In this document: positions 24,534 through 32,263 of the stretch, piece by piece
How the letters are laid out: each line of letters begins with the position of its first letter
How positions within the stretch are numbered: the first letter of the stretch is position 1
Source: Gemmobacter serpentinus
Lineage (GTDB): Bacteria; Pseudomonadota; Alphaproteobacteria; Rhodobacterales; Rhodobacteraceae
Assembly: GCF_008973825.1 (NCBI RefSeq)
Contig: NZ_WCHR01000009.1
Span: forward strand, 1 to 52,566
Direction of reading: 5' to 3'
Length of the DNA: 52,566 nucleotides
The notes under the pieces: model-generated
The model's database searches: none
Told to the model about the DNA's origin: nothing
What the model saw: the letters and a program-made list of their open reading frames with translations, nothing else
Program-made: the position numbers and the translations under genes

Positions 24534-24652
24534 AAACTCAAGGAATGCATCATGTGTTTAGGTCAATATATATAAATAGTTCAAGGCGATATATGCATTT
24601 CGCGAAGGGTGCAGAATTGTAGTTGACAGATGGGTCGTTCCATTTTCATTTA

Positions 24653-24665
24653 CTTGTCAAACAAG
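24653..24665. promoter_or_regulatory. CTTGTCAAACAAG palindrome, candidate operator over the frlB-like promoter
   Basis: A 5+5 palindrome with three central bases, related to the TTGTC...ACAA sites. It begins 24 bp after a TTGACA box (24623-24628), where a bound repressor would block transcription of the deglycase gene. The -10 box is weak (TCATTT). Confidence 0.55.
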
Positions 24666-24788
24666 ATGATTCAGCCGTCCACCCTGACAAAACCTTGCCC
24701 AAGTCTGGGGCGTGCCTGGGGCCTGGCGGGTGTCGTGACGGTCGATCCGACCTGCCCGAAACCGGGTGGGGAACCAAAAGGACCCTTT

Positions 24789-25802
24789 ATGTTCAACCTA
24801 GACGAAGCCCGGTTTCTGGCCATCCAGCAGGGGGCGGTCGGTCTGGCCCCGCGGATCGATCAGGCGATTTCCGCAGCGATCCGCGCGGGCGCGACCAATC
24901 TGTTCTTCCTTGGCACCGGCGGCGTCGCCTATCTGATGGAACCGGCGGTGCAATTGCTGCAACGCCGCTCCGGCTTTGCGGTTTACAAGGATTACCCAGC
25001 AGAACTGATCCTGACCGGATCGACGCATCTGACTGCGAAATCCATCGTCGTCATGCCCTCGCTTTCGGGCACCACCAAGGAAAGCGTGGCGATGCTGGCG
25101 CGTCTGCAAGAGGTCGGCGCGACCGTGATCACGCTGGTTGGCGATATCGACACGCCGCTGGGGCAGGGCGGCACCCCCGCGCTGGTGAATGCGGCAGCCG
25201 ATGACACATCCTCGGAATCCTTCTACATCCAGTCGCTGCTGGTTGCGCTTTCTGTCATGAAAGCGAGAAGAGAGATTGCTGATTATGATCAGTTAGTTGG
25301 CGAGATGGCGGCCGTTCCGTCCGCATTGCTGGCCGCAAAAGCCACCTTCGAGCCGCAGGCCGAAGCATTTGCCAGGATTATCGCCGGTTCGGATTACCAT
25401 ATGTTCTGTGGTGCCGGAAACATGTGGCCCCAGGCGCTGTATTACGCGACCTGCATCCTTGAAGAGATGCAGTGGATCCGCACCCGCCCGGTGCACGCCG
25501 CGGACTTCTTCCATGGTCCGCTGGAGTTGATCGAGCCGGGTGTCAGTTTGATCCTGTTCCGCGGCGAGGATGCTTGCGATCCGTTGGCCGAACGCGTTGC
25601 GCAATTCGCCGCCCGCTACACGGATCGGCTGACCGTCATCAACACCGCCGATTACTGTCCGCGCAACCTGTCGCCCACATTGCGGGCACTGCTGTCACCT
25701 GCAGTCATGGCCACGCTGATGGAACGCCTGAGCGCGCATCTGGAGGTGATGCGCGACCACCCGCTGACCACGCGGCGCTATTACAAACGCGTCGCCTATT
25801 GA
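24789..25802 (+). CDS. frlB: SIS-domain deglycase, FrlB-like
   Basis: A 337-residue double-SIS protein. The first SIS includes NLFFLGTGGVAYLMEPAV and VVMPSLSGTTKESVAML. The second contains HMFCGAGNMWPQALYYAT and ADFFHGPLELIEPGVSLILF, which matches the FrlB signature (E/HGPLEIVEPG). The C-terminus MRDHPLTTRRYYKRVAY also resembles FrlB (HNPDERRYYGG...). FrlB hydrolyses 6-phosphofructosamines to glucose-6-phosphate and amine. The start at MFNLDEARF has AAGGAC upstream. A terminator hairpin follows. GlmS-like isomerases are the alternative, but the kinase partner favours FrlB. Confidence 0.82.
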   Translation: MFNLDEARFLAIQQGAVGLAPRIDQAISAAIRAGATNLFFLGTGGVAYLMEPAVQLLQRRSGFAVYKDYPAELILTGSTHLTAKSIVVMPSLSGTTKESVAMLARLQEVGATVITLVGDIDTPLGQGGTPALVNAAADDTSSESFYIQSLLVALSVMKARREIADYDQLVGEMAAVPSALLAAKATFEPQAEAFARIIAGSDYHMFCGAGNMWPQALYYATCILEEMQWIRTRPVHAADFFHGPLELIEPGVSLILFRGEDACDPLAERVAQFAARYTDRLTVINTADYCPRNLSPTLRALLSPAVMATLMERLSAHLEVMRDHPLTTRRYYKRVAY

Positions 25803-25806
25803 TGGG

Positions 25807-25833
25807 TCAGGCCCGGTTTGCCGCCGGGCCTGA
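25807..25833 (+). terminator. Terminator hairpin after the frlB-like gene
   Basis: TCAGGCCCGG and CCGGGCCTGA form a perfect 10-bp stem with a 7-base loop, four bases after the stop. It separates the deglycase transcript from the transporter operon, which has its own promoter. Confidence 0.75.
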
Positions 25834-25870
25834 TCGAACACGCCGGAAATGTCAGGACACAATCCCTTGC

Positions 25871-25923
25871 TTGACAGGATTTCCGGCCTCGTCTTCAAAT
25901 GATCAAAAAAGTTGTCTGACAAC
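25871..25923 (+). promoter_or_regulatory. Promoter and GTTGTCTGACAAC operator of the transporter operon
   Basis: TTGACA (25871-25876), a 17-bp spacer, and TTCAAA (25894-25899) make a plausible sigma-70 promoter. A perfect 13-bp palindrome GTTGTCTGACAAC (25911-25923) lies just downstream, over or beside the start of transcription, the classical repressor position. It contains the TTGTCTGACAA core seen three other times nearby. Confidence 0.7.
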
Positions 25924-25962
25924 GTGAGGTCGGAATCGGCCCGCATCCAACAGGAGGAATTC

Positions 25963-26790
25963 ATGAAGAAACTGGCAACGGGCATTTTTGCGAGCCTGCT
26001 GGCGCTGGCAGCCACCCAAGCCGCCTTTGCGGGCGAGACGCTTGACCGCGTGATGGGCAAGAAGGAGATGGTGGTTGCAACCAATGCAAGCTGGCCGCCG
26101 CAATCCTTCCTCAATGACGCCAATGAACTGGTGGGCTTTGACATCGATGTTGCGCGCGAAATCGCCAAGCGTCTGGGCGTTGCGGTGCGGTTCGAGACCC
26201 CGGATTGGGCGACGCTGACCGGCGGTCGCTGGGCGGGGCGCTACGATATCGGTGTGGGGTCGGTGACGCCGACCAAGGCGCGGGCGCAGGCCATCGATTT
26301 TGCCGGGATCTACTATTACAGCCCCTATGTCTATGTCGTTCACAAGGATAGCGCGGCCACCGGCGTGGCCGACCTGAACGGCAAGAAAATCGGGGTGGAA
26401 ACCGCCACCACCTCGGAAGACTTCATCAATCGCCGGCTGGAGATCGATGCCCCCGGCCTGCCGCCGATCGACTACAAGCTGGAGCCGGGCGAGGTGATGA
26501 CCTATGCCGATTCCATGCTGCCCTTCGATGATCTGCGTCTGGGCGACGGTCTGCGCGTCGATGCAGTGATCGCGCCGGAACAGACCGCGATGAATGCGGT
26601 GAAAAACGGCTATCCGGTGAAGATCATCGAAGGCGAATACGCCTTCCGCGAACCGCTGGTGGTGATCGCCGAAAAGGTCGACCCGGATTGGACGGCCAAG
26701 GTTGGCGAGATCATCGAGGCGATGAAGGCCGATGGCACGCTGGGGGCGCTGACCACCCAATGGTATGGCAAGGATTACAGCGCCGATTGA
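25963..26790 (+). CDS. Polar amino acid type ABC transporter binding protein
   Basis: A 275-residue periplasmic protein of solute-binding family 3. The signal peptide ends AAFA-GE. It has MVVATNASWPPQSFLND, LVGFDIDVAREIAKRLG and the family's YDIGVGSVTPTKARAQ. The start is fixed by AGGAGG. It lies behind the promoter with the candidate FrlR-like operator, so it may bind fructosyl-amino acids rather than free amino acids; this is inference. The spacing to the following oxidase gene is 86 bp and holds a hairpin. Confidence 0.88.
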   Translation: MKKLATGIFASLLALAATQAAFAGETLDRVMGKKEMVVATNASWPPQSFLNDANELVGFDIDVAREIAKRLGVAVRFETPDWATLTGGRWAGRYDIGVGSVTPTKARAQAIDFAGIYYYSPYVYVVHKDSAATGVADLNGKKIGVETATTSEDFINRRLEIDAPGLPPIDYKLEPGEVMTYADSMLPFDDLRLGDGLRVDAVIAPEQTAMNAVKNGYPVKIIEGEYAFREPLVVIAEKVDPDWTAKVGEIIEAMKADGTLGALTTQWYGKDYSAD

Positions 26791-26802
26791 TCGGGTGCCG
26801 TG

Positions 26803-26831
26803 CCGCCCCGGTTCCGCAAGGATCGGGGCGG
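26803..26831 (+). terminator. Intra-operon hairpin after the binding-protein gene
   Basis: CCGCCCCG and CGGGGCGG form an 8-bp stem with a 13-base loop, followed by TTTGCTTT. It probably acts as a partial terminator or a 3' stabiliser, giving more binding protein than membrane components. Confidence 0.65.
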
Positions 26832-26876
26832 TTTGCTTTCACCGTCACCGCTGTTTGCGGGTTTTCCGGACATATC

Positions 26877-28175
26877 ATGGCCTATCCTGATACCTATTAT
26901 CGGCGCAGCATCGCCGATACCCATGCGCGTGCGGCGCTGAGTGGCCGCGCAGATTGCGATACCGTCATCGTGGGCGCGGGCCTTGCCGGGCTGACCACCG
27001 CGCTGGAGCTGGTTCGGGGCGGGCAATCCGTCATCGTGCTGGAACAGGAAAGCGTGGGCTTTGGGGCTTCGGGGCGCAATGGCGGTTTCGTCAGCCCCGG
27101 CTTTGCGGCGGGCGATGACCAGATCGCCCGGATTGCCGGGGCTGCGACCGCGCGCGATCTGTTCAAACTGTCCATCGAGGGCGTGGACTATATCCGCAAG
27201 GCGATCACCGAGATTGGCATGGCGGGTGTCGCACCCGAACCGGGCATCCTGAGCGTGCGGCGCCATGACGGCGATGGGGCCAGCCTGCGCGCCCATGCCG
27301 CGGCGATGCAGCGCGATTTCGGCTATCGGCTGGATTATCTGGAAACCCCGCAGCTGCGCGAACTGCTGCATTCGCGCCGCTATTTCCAGGCGCTGCGCGA
27401 TCCCAATGCCTTTCATATGCATCCGCTGAACTATCTGCGTGGCCTTGCCGCCGAGATCGAGCGACTGGGCGGGCGCATCCATGAAATGACCCCGGCAACC
27501 GGCGCCGTGCTGGAGGGGGCGGAGAAGATCATCCGCACCCCGGGTGGCGAGGTGCGTGCGGCGCGTGCGGTCATCACCACCGGCGGCTATACCGGGGCGC
27601 TGGTGCCAAAGATGCAGCGCGCTTTCCTGCCGATTGCCACCTATGTGATGCTGTCGGAACCTGCGCCGGATCTGATTGCCACCGCGATTGCCACCCGCCA
27701 TGCCGTGGGCGACAATCGCCGGGCGGGCGATTACTATCGTCTGGTTGATGGCGGGCAGCGCATCCTGTGGGGCGGGCGCATCACCACCCGCGCGGCATCG
27801 ACCGAAGGGTTGGTGCGTGAATTGCGCCACGAGATGCTGACCGTCTATCCGCAATTGAAGGGGCTGAAGACCGAACTCGCCTGGTCGGGCCTCATGTCCT
27901 ATGCCCGTCACCTGATGCCGCAGATCGGCGAGATGGCACCGGGCGTCTGGCATTGCACAGCCTTTGGCGGCCATGGCCTGAACACCACCGCCATTGGCGG
28001 CAAGGTGGTGGCCGAGGCGATCCTTGGCCAGTCTGACCGGGCGCGGTTGTTCAAGCCCTTCGGTCTGGTCTGGGCGGGCGGTCCGGCGGGCCTTGTCGCG
28101 GCACAACTGACCTACTGGAAGCTGCAGGCGCAGGACTGGTGGCGCGAACGCGGCTCGGCAGAGGTGGCATCATGA
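26877..28175 (+). CDS. FAD-dependent amine/amino acid oxidoreductase (DAO family)
   Basis: A 432-residue protein. FAD binding is at about 27-45 (DTVIVGAGLAGLTTALEL), with the DAO loop GFGASGRNGGFVSPG soon after and the C-terminal HCTAFGGHGLNTTAIGGKVV. It is in an ABC transporter operon under the candidate fructosamine regulator. It could be an amadoriase-like or a secondary-amine oxidase acting on the imported compound, giving a second route besides kinase/deglycase. The N-terminal PDTYYRRSI resembles gamma-glutamylputrescine oxidase relatives. The substrate cannot be fixed from sequence. Confidence 0.82.
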   Translation: MAYPDTYYRRSIADTHARAALSGRADCDTVIVGAGLAGLTTALELVRGGQSVIVLEQESVGFGASGRNGGFVSPGFAAGDDQIARIAGAATARDLFKLSIEGVDYIRKAITEIGMAGVAPEPGILSVRRHDGDGASLRAHAAAMQRDFGYRLDYLETPQLRELLHSRRYFQALRDPNAFHMHPLNYLRGLAAEIERLGGRIHEMTPATGAVLEGAEKIIRTPGGEVRAARAVITTGGYTGALVPKMQRAFLPIATYVMLSEPAPDLIATAIATRHAVGDNRRAGDYYRLVDGGQRILWGGRITTRAASTEGLVRELRHEMLTVYPQLKGLKTELAWSGLMSYARHLMPQIGEMAPGVWHCTAFGGHGLNTTAIGGKVVAEAILGQSDRARLFKPFGLVWAGGPAGLVAAQLTYWKLQAQDWWRERGSAEVAS

Positions 28176-29143
28176 TCCGGTCCCTGCTTCTGAACAACCC
28201 CGATGCCGTGCGGCGGGCGGGTCTTGCGTTGATCCTGTCCCTGGTGACGGCGGCGCTATATGGCATGGGCATCAGTTCCGCCTGGCTTGGCAAGATGGTG
28301 CCGCCATTGGCGGGCTGGCTGAGCGAAAGCCCGGCGCTGGGGCGTCTGCTGGCGGCCATGCTGCTTGCGTTGGCGATCTATGCCAACTGGAAGGCGCTGC
28401 GGCTTTTGTCGCGGGGCTGGCAGATTTTCGGCGTCTGGCTGGAGCTGTTCATCCTGCTGATGCTGTTCTTCTATTCCTTTGACCTGTCGCTCGGCTTCAT
28501 CGCGAAGAAGATCGGCTTCATGATCTCGCAAGGCGTGGTGACCACGCTTTACATTTCGGCCATCTCCATCGCCATCGCCACGGTGATCGCGCTGGTGGGC
28601 GCGATCGCGAAACTGTCGAAGAACGGCGTGATCTACGGTCTTGCGACCTTCTACACCTCGCTGTTCCGCGGGCTGCCACTTCTGATGCAGATCTATATCA
28701 TCTATCTGGGTCTGCCGCAGGTCGGCTATGTGATCAGCGCCATTCCGGCAGGCATCCTGGCGCTGTCGCTGTGCTATGGTGCCTATATGACCGAGATTTT
28801 CCGGGCGGGCATCGAAAGCATCCCGCGCGGTCAAAGCGAGGGCGCAACAGCGCTTGGCCTGTCGCCCGCCCAGACCATGGGCCTTGTGGTGCTGCCGCAG
28901 GCGATGCGGGTCATCATCCCGCCGACCGGCAACCAATTCATCGCCATGCTGAAGGATTCGTCGCTGGTCTCCGTCGTCGGCGTCTGGGAGCTGATGTATC
29001 TGGCGCGGACCCAGGGCCAGACCGAGTTTCGCCATATCGAGATGCTGATCACCGCCTCGATGATCTATTGGGTCCTGTCCATCGGGCTGGAACTGGTGCA
29101 ATCGCGGATCGAGAAGCGCTTTGGTCGGTTCAATGTCCGTTGA
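28172..29143 (+). CDS. Polar amino acid type ABC transporter permease with N-terminal extension
   Basis: A 323-residue membrane protein. Residues 115-310 are the usual His/Glu/Gln permease domain, with QGVVTTLYISAISIAIATVI and the EAA loop EGATALGLSPAQTMGLVVLP. The first 110 residues add three hydrophobic helices (AGLALILSLVTAALYGMG, LGRLLAAMLLALAIYANW, FILLMLFFYSFDLS). It is the only permease gene in the unit, so it likely forms a homodimer. Start overlaps the oxidase stop. Confidence 0.87.
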   Translation: MIRSLLLNNPDAVRRAGLALILSLVTAALYGMGISSAWLGKMVPPLAGWLSESPALGRLLAAMLLALAIYANWKALRLLSRGWQIFGVWLELFILLMLFFYSFDLSLGFIAKKIGFMISQGVVTTLYISAISIAIATVIALVGAIAKLSKNGVIYGLATFYTSLFRGLPLLMQIYIIYLGLPQVGYVISAIPAGILALSLCYGAYMTEIFRAGIESIPRGQSEGATALGLSPAQTMGLVVLPQAMRVIIPPTGNQFIAMLKDSSLVSVVGVWELMYLARTQGQTEFRHIEMLITASMIYWVLSIGLELVQSRIEKRFGRFNVR

Positions 29144-29996
29144 CACGCGGGTCCACGCGCCACAGCTGAAGACGGCGGGGCTTGCCATGGCGGGCTTCGG
29201 CACCTTCGCGGGAACCGATGCCATCGTGAAACTGATGGCGCAGGGCCTGTCGGTGCCGCAAACCACGGTGATGGTGACGGGTTTCGCGCTGCTGCTGACC
29301 CTTGGTTTCACGGCGGTCTGGGGCGATCTGCGGGCCTTGCGCCCGCACCAGCCCGGCCTTGCATTGGCGCGGGGCGGATTGCTCGCCACGGATTCCCTGC
29401 TGATCTATTACGCCTTCACCCGGCTGGATCTGGCCGAGGCCTATATGCTGGCCTTTCTGACGCCGATTCTTGTCGCGCTGATGGGGCTTGTCTTGCTGGG
29501 CGAGCGGGTCTCGACGCGTGGCTTTCTGGGCATTGGTCTGGGCTTTTGCGGGGTGCTGGTGGCCTTGCAGCCGGGGGCGCGGGCGTTGAACCTTGGCCAT
29601 GCGGCGGCGCTGGGCTCGGCCCTGGTTTTTGCACTGTCGATTGTTCTGCTGCGACGTATCCGGGTCGGGGAATCCGAGCCTGCGATGATCGTTGTGCTGC
29701 TGGCGGTGCTGCATCTGATGGCGCTGGCGCTGATGCTGGCGGGGGGCGGCTTCGCTGCGATCACGCTGATGCAGACAGGCCTTGCCGCCATGGCCGCGCT
29801 CTGCATGGTGCTGGGGCACCTGTTCCTGATCCGCGCCGGCCGCAGCGGGGCGGCGGCGATCGTGGCACCCTTTCAATACACGCAGATCATCTGGGCCTGT
29901 CTCTTTGGCCTCTTGCTGTTCAACACACCGATCGAGGCCCATGTGCTGGCGGGGGCGGGGATCATCATCCTGTCCGGCTGGCTGGTGCTGAAATGA
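29133..29996 (+). CDS. EamA/DMT-family transporter
   Basis: A 287-residue protein with about ten hydrophobic helices and the two EamA repeats; [20 protein letters not shown] in the first and [20 protein letters not shown] in the second are typical. Such proteins often export amino acids or metabolites. It lies between the permease and ATPase genes of an ABC importer and overlaps the permease gene by 11 bp. It could export a by-product, such as the released amine. Confidence 0.87.
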   Translation: MSVDTRVHAPQLKTAGLAMAGFGTFAGTDAIVKLMAQGLSVPQTTVMVTGFALLLTLGFTAVWGDLRALRPHQPGLALARGGLLATDSLLIYYAFTRLDLAEAYMLAFLTPILVALMGLVLLGERVSTRGFLGIGLGFCGVLVALQPGARALNLGHAAALGSALVFALSIVLLRRIRVGESEPAMIVVLLAVLHLMALALMLAGGGFAAITLMQTGLAAMAALCMVLGHLFLIRAGRSGAAAIVAPFQYTQIIWACLFGLLLFNTPIEAHVLAGAGIIILSGWLVLK

Positions 29997-30007
29997 GGGA
30001 TAAATTC

Positions 30008-30748
30008 ATGACTGTGCAACCCGAAATCCAGCTTGAGAATGTCCATAAATGGTATGGCAAATACCATGCACTGGCCGAGATCAACCTGACGGTCCGGCAG
30101 GGTGAGCGGGTGGTGATCTGTGGTCCGTCCGGGTCAGGCAAATCCACCCTGATCCGCTGCATCAATCGGCTTGAGGCGCATCAGGAAGGCCGCATCACCG
30201 TGACCGGGATGGAGCTGACCGATGATGAGAAGACGGCGGGCCATATCCGCCGGGAGGTCGGCATGGTGTTCCAGCATTTCAACCTCTTTCCGCATCTGAC
30301 CATCGTGGAGAACTGCATCCTTGCGCCGATGTGGGTGCGTGGGCAGCGTCGGGCCGAGGCGATCGAGCGCGCGCGCCACTTCCTTGACCGGGTGCATATC
30401 GGCGAACAGGCCGATAAATACCCGATCCAGCTTTCCGGTGGCCAGCAGCAGCGGGTGGCGATTGCCCGGGCGCTGTGCATGGCCCCGAAGGTCATGCTGT
30501 TTGACGAGCCGACCTCCGCCCTTGACCCGGAAATGGTGAAAGAGGTGCTCGATACCATGGTCGAACTGGCGCAAGAGGGCATGACCATGATCTGCGTGAC
30601 GCATGAGATGGGCTTTGCCCGGCAGGTGGCGGATCGCGTGGTGTTCATGGATCGCGGACGCATCGTCGAAGAAGGCGCGCCGCATGACTTTTTCGCAGCC
30701 CCGCAAACCGCGCGGGCGCGCGAGTTTCTCAGCCAGATCCTGCATTGA
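30008..30748 (+). CDS. Polar amino acid type ABC transporter ATP-binding protein
   Basis: A 246-residue ATPase with intact motifs: Walker [18 protein letters not shown]-loop [12 protein letters not shown], signature [15 protein letters not shown], Walker [16 protein letters not shown] and H-loop [12 protein letters not shown] nine bases upstream supports the ATG giving MTVQPEIQL; an earlier ATG at 29993 overlaps the EamA stop. It drives the permease two genes upstream. Confidence 0.9.
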   Translation: MTVQPEIQLENVHKWYGKYHALAEINLTVRQGERVVICGPSGSGKSTLIRCINRLEAHQEGRITVTGMELTDDEKTAGHIRREVGMVFQHFNLFPHLTIVENCILAPMWVRGQRRAEAIERARHFLDRVHIGEQADKYPIQLSGGQQQRVAIARALCMAPKVMLFDEPTSALDPEMVKEVLDTMVELAQEGMTMICVTHEMGFARQVADRVVFMDRGRIVEEGAPHDFFAAPQTARAREFLSQILH

Positions 30749-31154
30749 GGCCGGACCGTCGCGCGCCTTGCGGGCGCCGACGCCGGGGATCCGGGGCACG
30801 ACCATGCGGGGACCCAGTTATCGGCCAGCCGCGCCCGACGGTGCAGCAATGATCCGGGGGCCACGATCTGGCCTGCGGATCGGGCACCACGATGCGCAGA
30901 TGATGCGGTGTCTGGTGATTGGCTGATCCGGTGCGGTCCGGTCGCGATGGGGCCGAAATGGGGGCAAGCCGCATCATGGCCATCGCCCCTGCCAGGGGCA
31001 CGCCAAAGATATCGGCGGCAACCAAGCGTTCGGACGCGCTGGTCGCCGTTATGCAAAGCGCAGCTCTCGACCAAATGACCTGCGCCATGCGACGTGTTGA
31101 CAAGTTGCCGGCCCCGATTTTCGGGCTATAAGCGGCATCGGAGGAGACCCGAGC
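30749..31154. other. 406-bp region between the importer operon and the copper region
   Basis: Minus-strand frames are open through most of it, but they also shadow the ATPase gene and show no family motif. The right end holds the likely promoter of the copper region. I see no strong terminator after the ATPase gene. Part of it could be a degraded gene, but I cannot show one. Confidence 0.4.
31105..31132 (+). promoter_or_regulatory. Candidate promoter of the copper region
   Basis: TTGCCG, a 16-bp spacer and TATAAG fit a sigma-70 promoter ending about 22 bp before the TTG start of the DUF2946-like gene. A CCCGA/TCGGG hairpin falls within the spacer. Confidence 0.45.
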
Positions 31155-31541
31155 TTGCGCGCATATCCGGCCAGACTGATCATCCGCGAGACCGGCATGG
31201 CCTTGGCTGTGCTGGCGCTCTGGATGTTGTCGTTGCTGGTGCCGCTGCATCAGACCTCGGGCCTGTTGCGCGATCTGGAACGCGCGGGGCACGATATTTC
31301 CGGCGCATGGTCGATCTGTGTGACGCTGGCGCAGGATGATGCGGCGGGTGATCAAAAGGTGCCGGTCTGTCCGGCGCAGGCGATCGGCAAGACCGGCCTT
31401 GCCATGGCACCGGCACCGCTGGCCCTGGGGCAATTTGCGCCGATGGCCCGCGATGTGCAGCTGGTCACGTCGGTCTCTGTCTTGGTGCCGGCTCGTCTTT
31501 GGCGACCGGATCAGGCAAGGGCCCCCCCTTTGCGAAGCTGA
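31155..31541 (+). CDS. Small DUF2946-like membrane-anchored protein
   Basis: A 128-residue protein with one hydrophobic N-terminal segment (MALAVLALWMLSLLVPLH), two cysteines (SICVTLAQ and VPVCPAQAIG) and a C-terminus ending ARAPPLRS, as in the DUF2946 family found with copper genes. The TTG start has GGAGGAG seven bases upstream; an ATG 14 codons later is the alternative. It precedes YcnI and CopC-CopD genes, so a copper role is likely but unproven. Confidence 0.65.
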   Translation: MRAYPARLIIRETGMALAVLALWMLSLLVPLHQTSGLLRDLERAGHDISGAWSICVTLAQDDAAGDQKVPVCPAQAIGKTGLAMAPAPLALGQFAPMARDVQLVTSVSVLVPARLWRPDQARAPPLRS

Positions 31542-31660
31542 CTTGTGCCCCCGATGCGGCCCGCCGCAGGGGGGAAATTTCAACAGAACCGCAATTCCGG
31601 GTCAGGCCGGTGGCAGCGTTGTCTGCCCGCCTGAACCTGGTCCTAAGACAGAGACAGAAC

Positions 31661-32170
31661 ATGATCCGTAATACCCTGATTTCACTGGCCTTCGCGGCCA
31701 TCGCGGCACCCGCCTTCGCACATGTTTCGCTGGAACAACCCGAGGCCAAGGTCGGCGCAACCTATAAGGCGGTGCTGCGCGTGCCGCATGGCTGTGGCGA
31801 TCTGGCCACCCAGACGCTGCGGGTGCAGATCCCCGAGGGCTTTTTCAACGTGAAGCCGATGCCCAAGGCAGGCTGGGTGCTGGAAACCGTGAAAGGCAAA
31901 TACGCCAAGGCCTATGACAAGCACGGCACTGAAGTCACCGAAGGTGTGCAAGAGATCGTCTGGTCGGGTGGCGACCTGCCCAATGAATTCTACGATGAAT
32001 TCACCTTCCGTGGCTCTTTCGCGGGGGATCTGCCGGTGGGCTCCACCTTCTATTTCCCGGTGGTGCAGGAATGCGCGGGCGCGCAAGAGGCATGGATTGA
32101 CACCAGCGGTGATGAGAATGCCGAGCTGCCCGCGCCGGGCGTGGTGTTGATCGAAGGCAAAGCCCACTGA
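31661..32170 (+). CDS. YcnI-family (DUF1775) copper-binding protein
   Basis: A 169-residue periplasmic protein. The signal peptide (MIRNTLISLAFAAIAAPAFA) is cleaved before HVSLEQPEAKVG, leaving an N-terminal histidine, which in YcnI binds Cu(II). The domain continues with YKAVLRVPHGCGDLATQTLR and DEFTFRGSFAGDLPVGSTFY. It stands directly before the CopC-CopD gene, the usual partner. It probably delivers or stores copper in the periplasm. Confidence 0.9.
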   Translation: MIRNTLISLAFAAIAAPAFAHVSLEQPEAKVGATYKAVLRVPHGCGDLATQTLRVQIPEGFFNVKPMPKAGWVLETVKGKYAKAYDKHGTEVTEGVQEIVWSGGDLPNEFYDEFTFRGSFAGDLPVGSTFYFPVVQECAGAQEAWIDTSGDENAELPAPGVVLIEGKAH

Positions 32171-32263
32171 TCCTGGGGCGCGCGTGGCGATGTCTTGTGG
32201 CCACGCGCGTCTGACCCCGGCGCGCAGGCAAATCTTGCGCCCAGTTCGGAAAGACCCCTTGCC

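Larger units (their letters stand above)
24377..24788. other. Regulatory region between divergent frlR-like and frlB-like genes
   Basis: A 412-bp stretch with no convincing gene. It includes an AT-rich patch near 24550-24600 (ATATATATAAATAG and GATATATGCAT), unusual in this GC-rich window. It also holds a likely -35 TTGACA at 24623-24628 and two palindromes related to TTGTCTGACAA. Reading continues open upstream of the deglycase start, but that frame is not conserved-looking. Confidence 0.55.

Noticed and set aside
31096-31101. TTGACA box before the copper region
   Set aside because: The nearest TATAAG lies about 25 bp away, too far for a normal spacer; the TTGCCG box at 31105 fits better.
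30729-31583. Minus-strand open frame across the gap and the DUF2946-like gene
   Set aside because: It lacks domain signals and overlaps genes on both sides; high GC makes long spurious frames common here.
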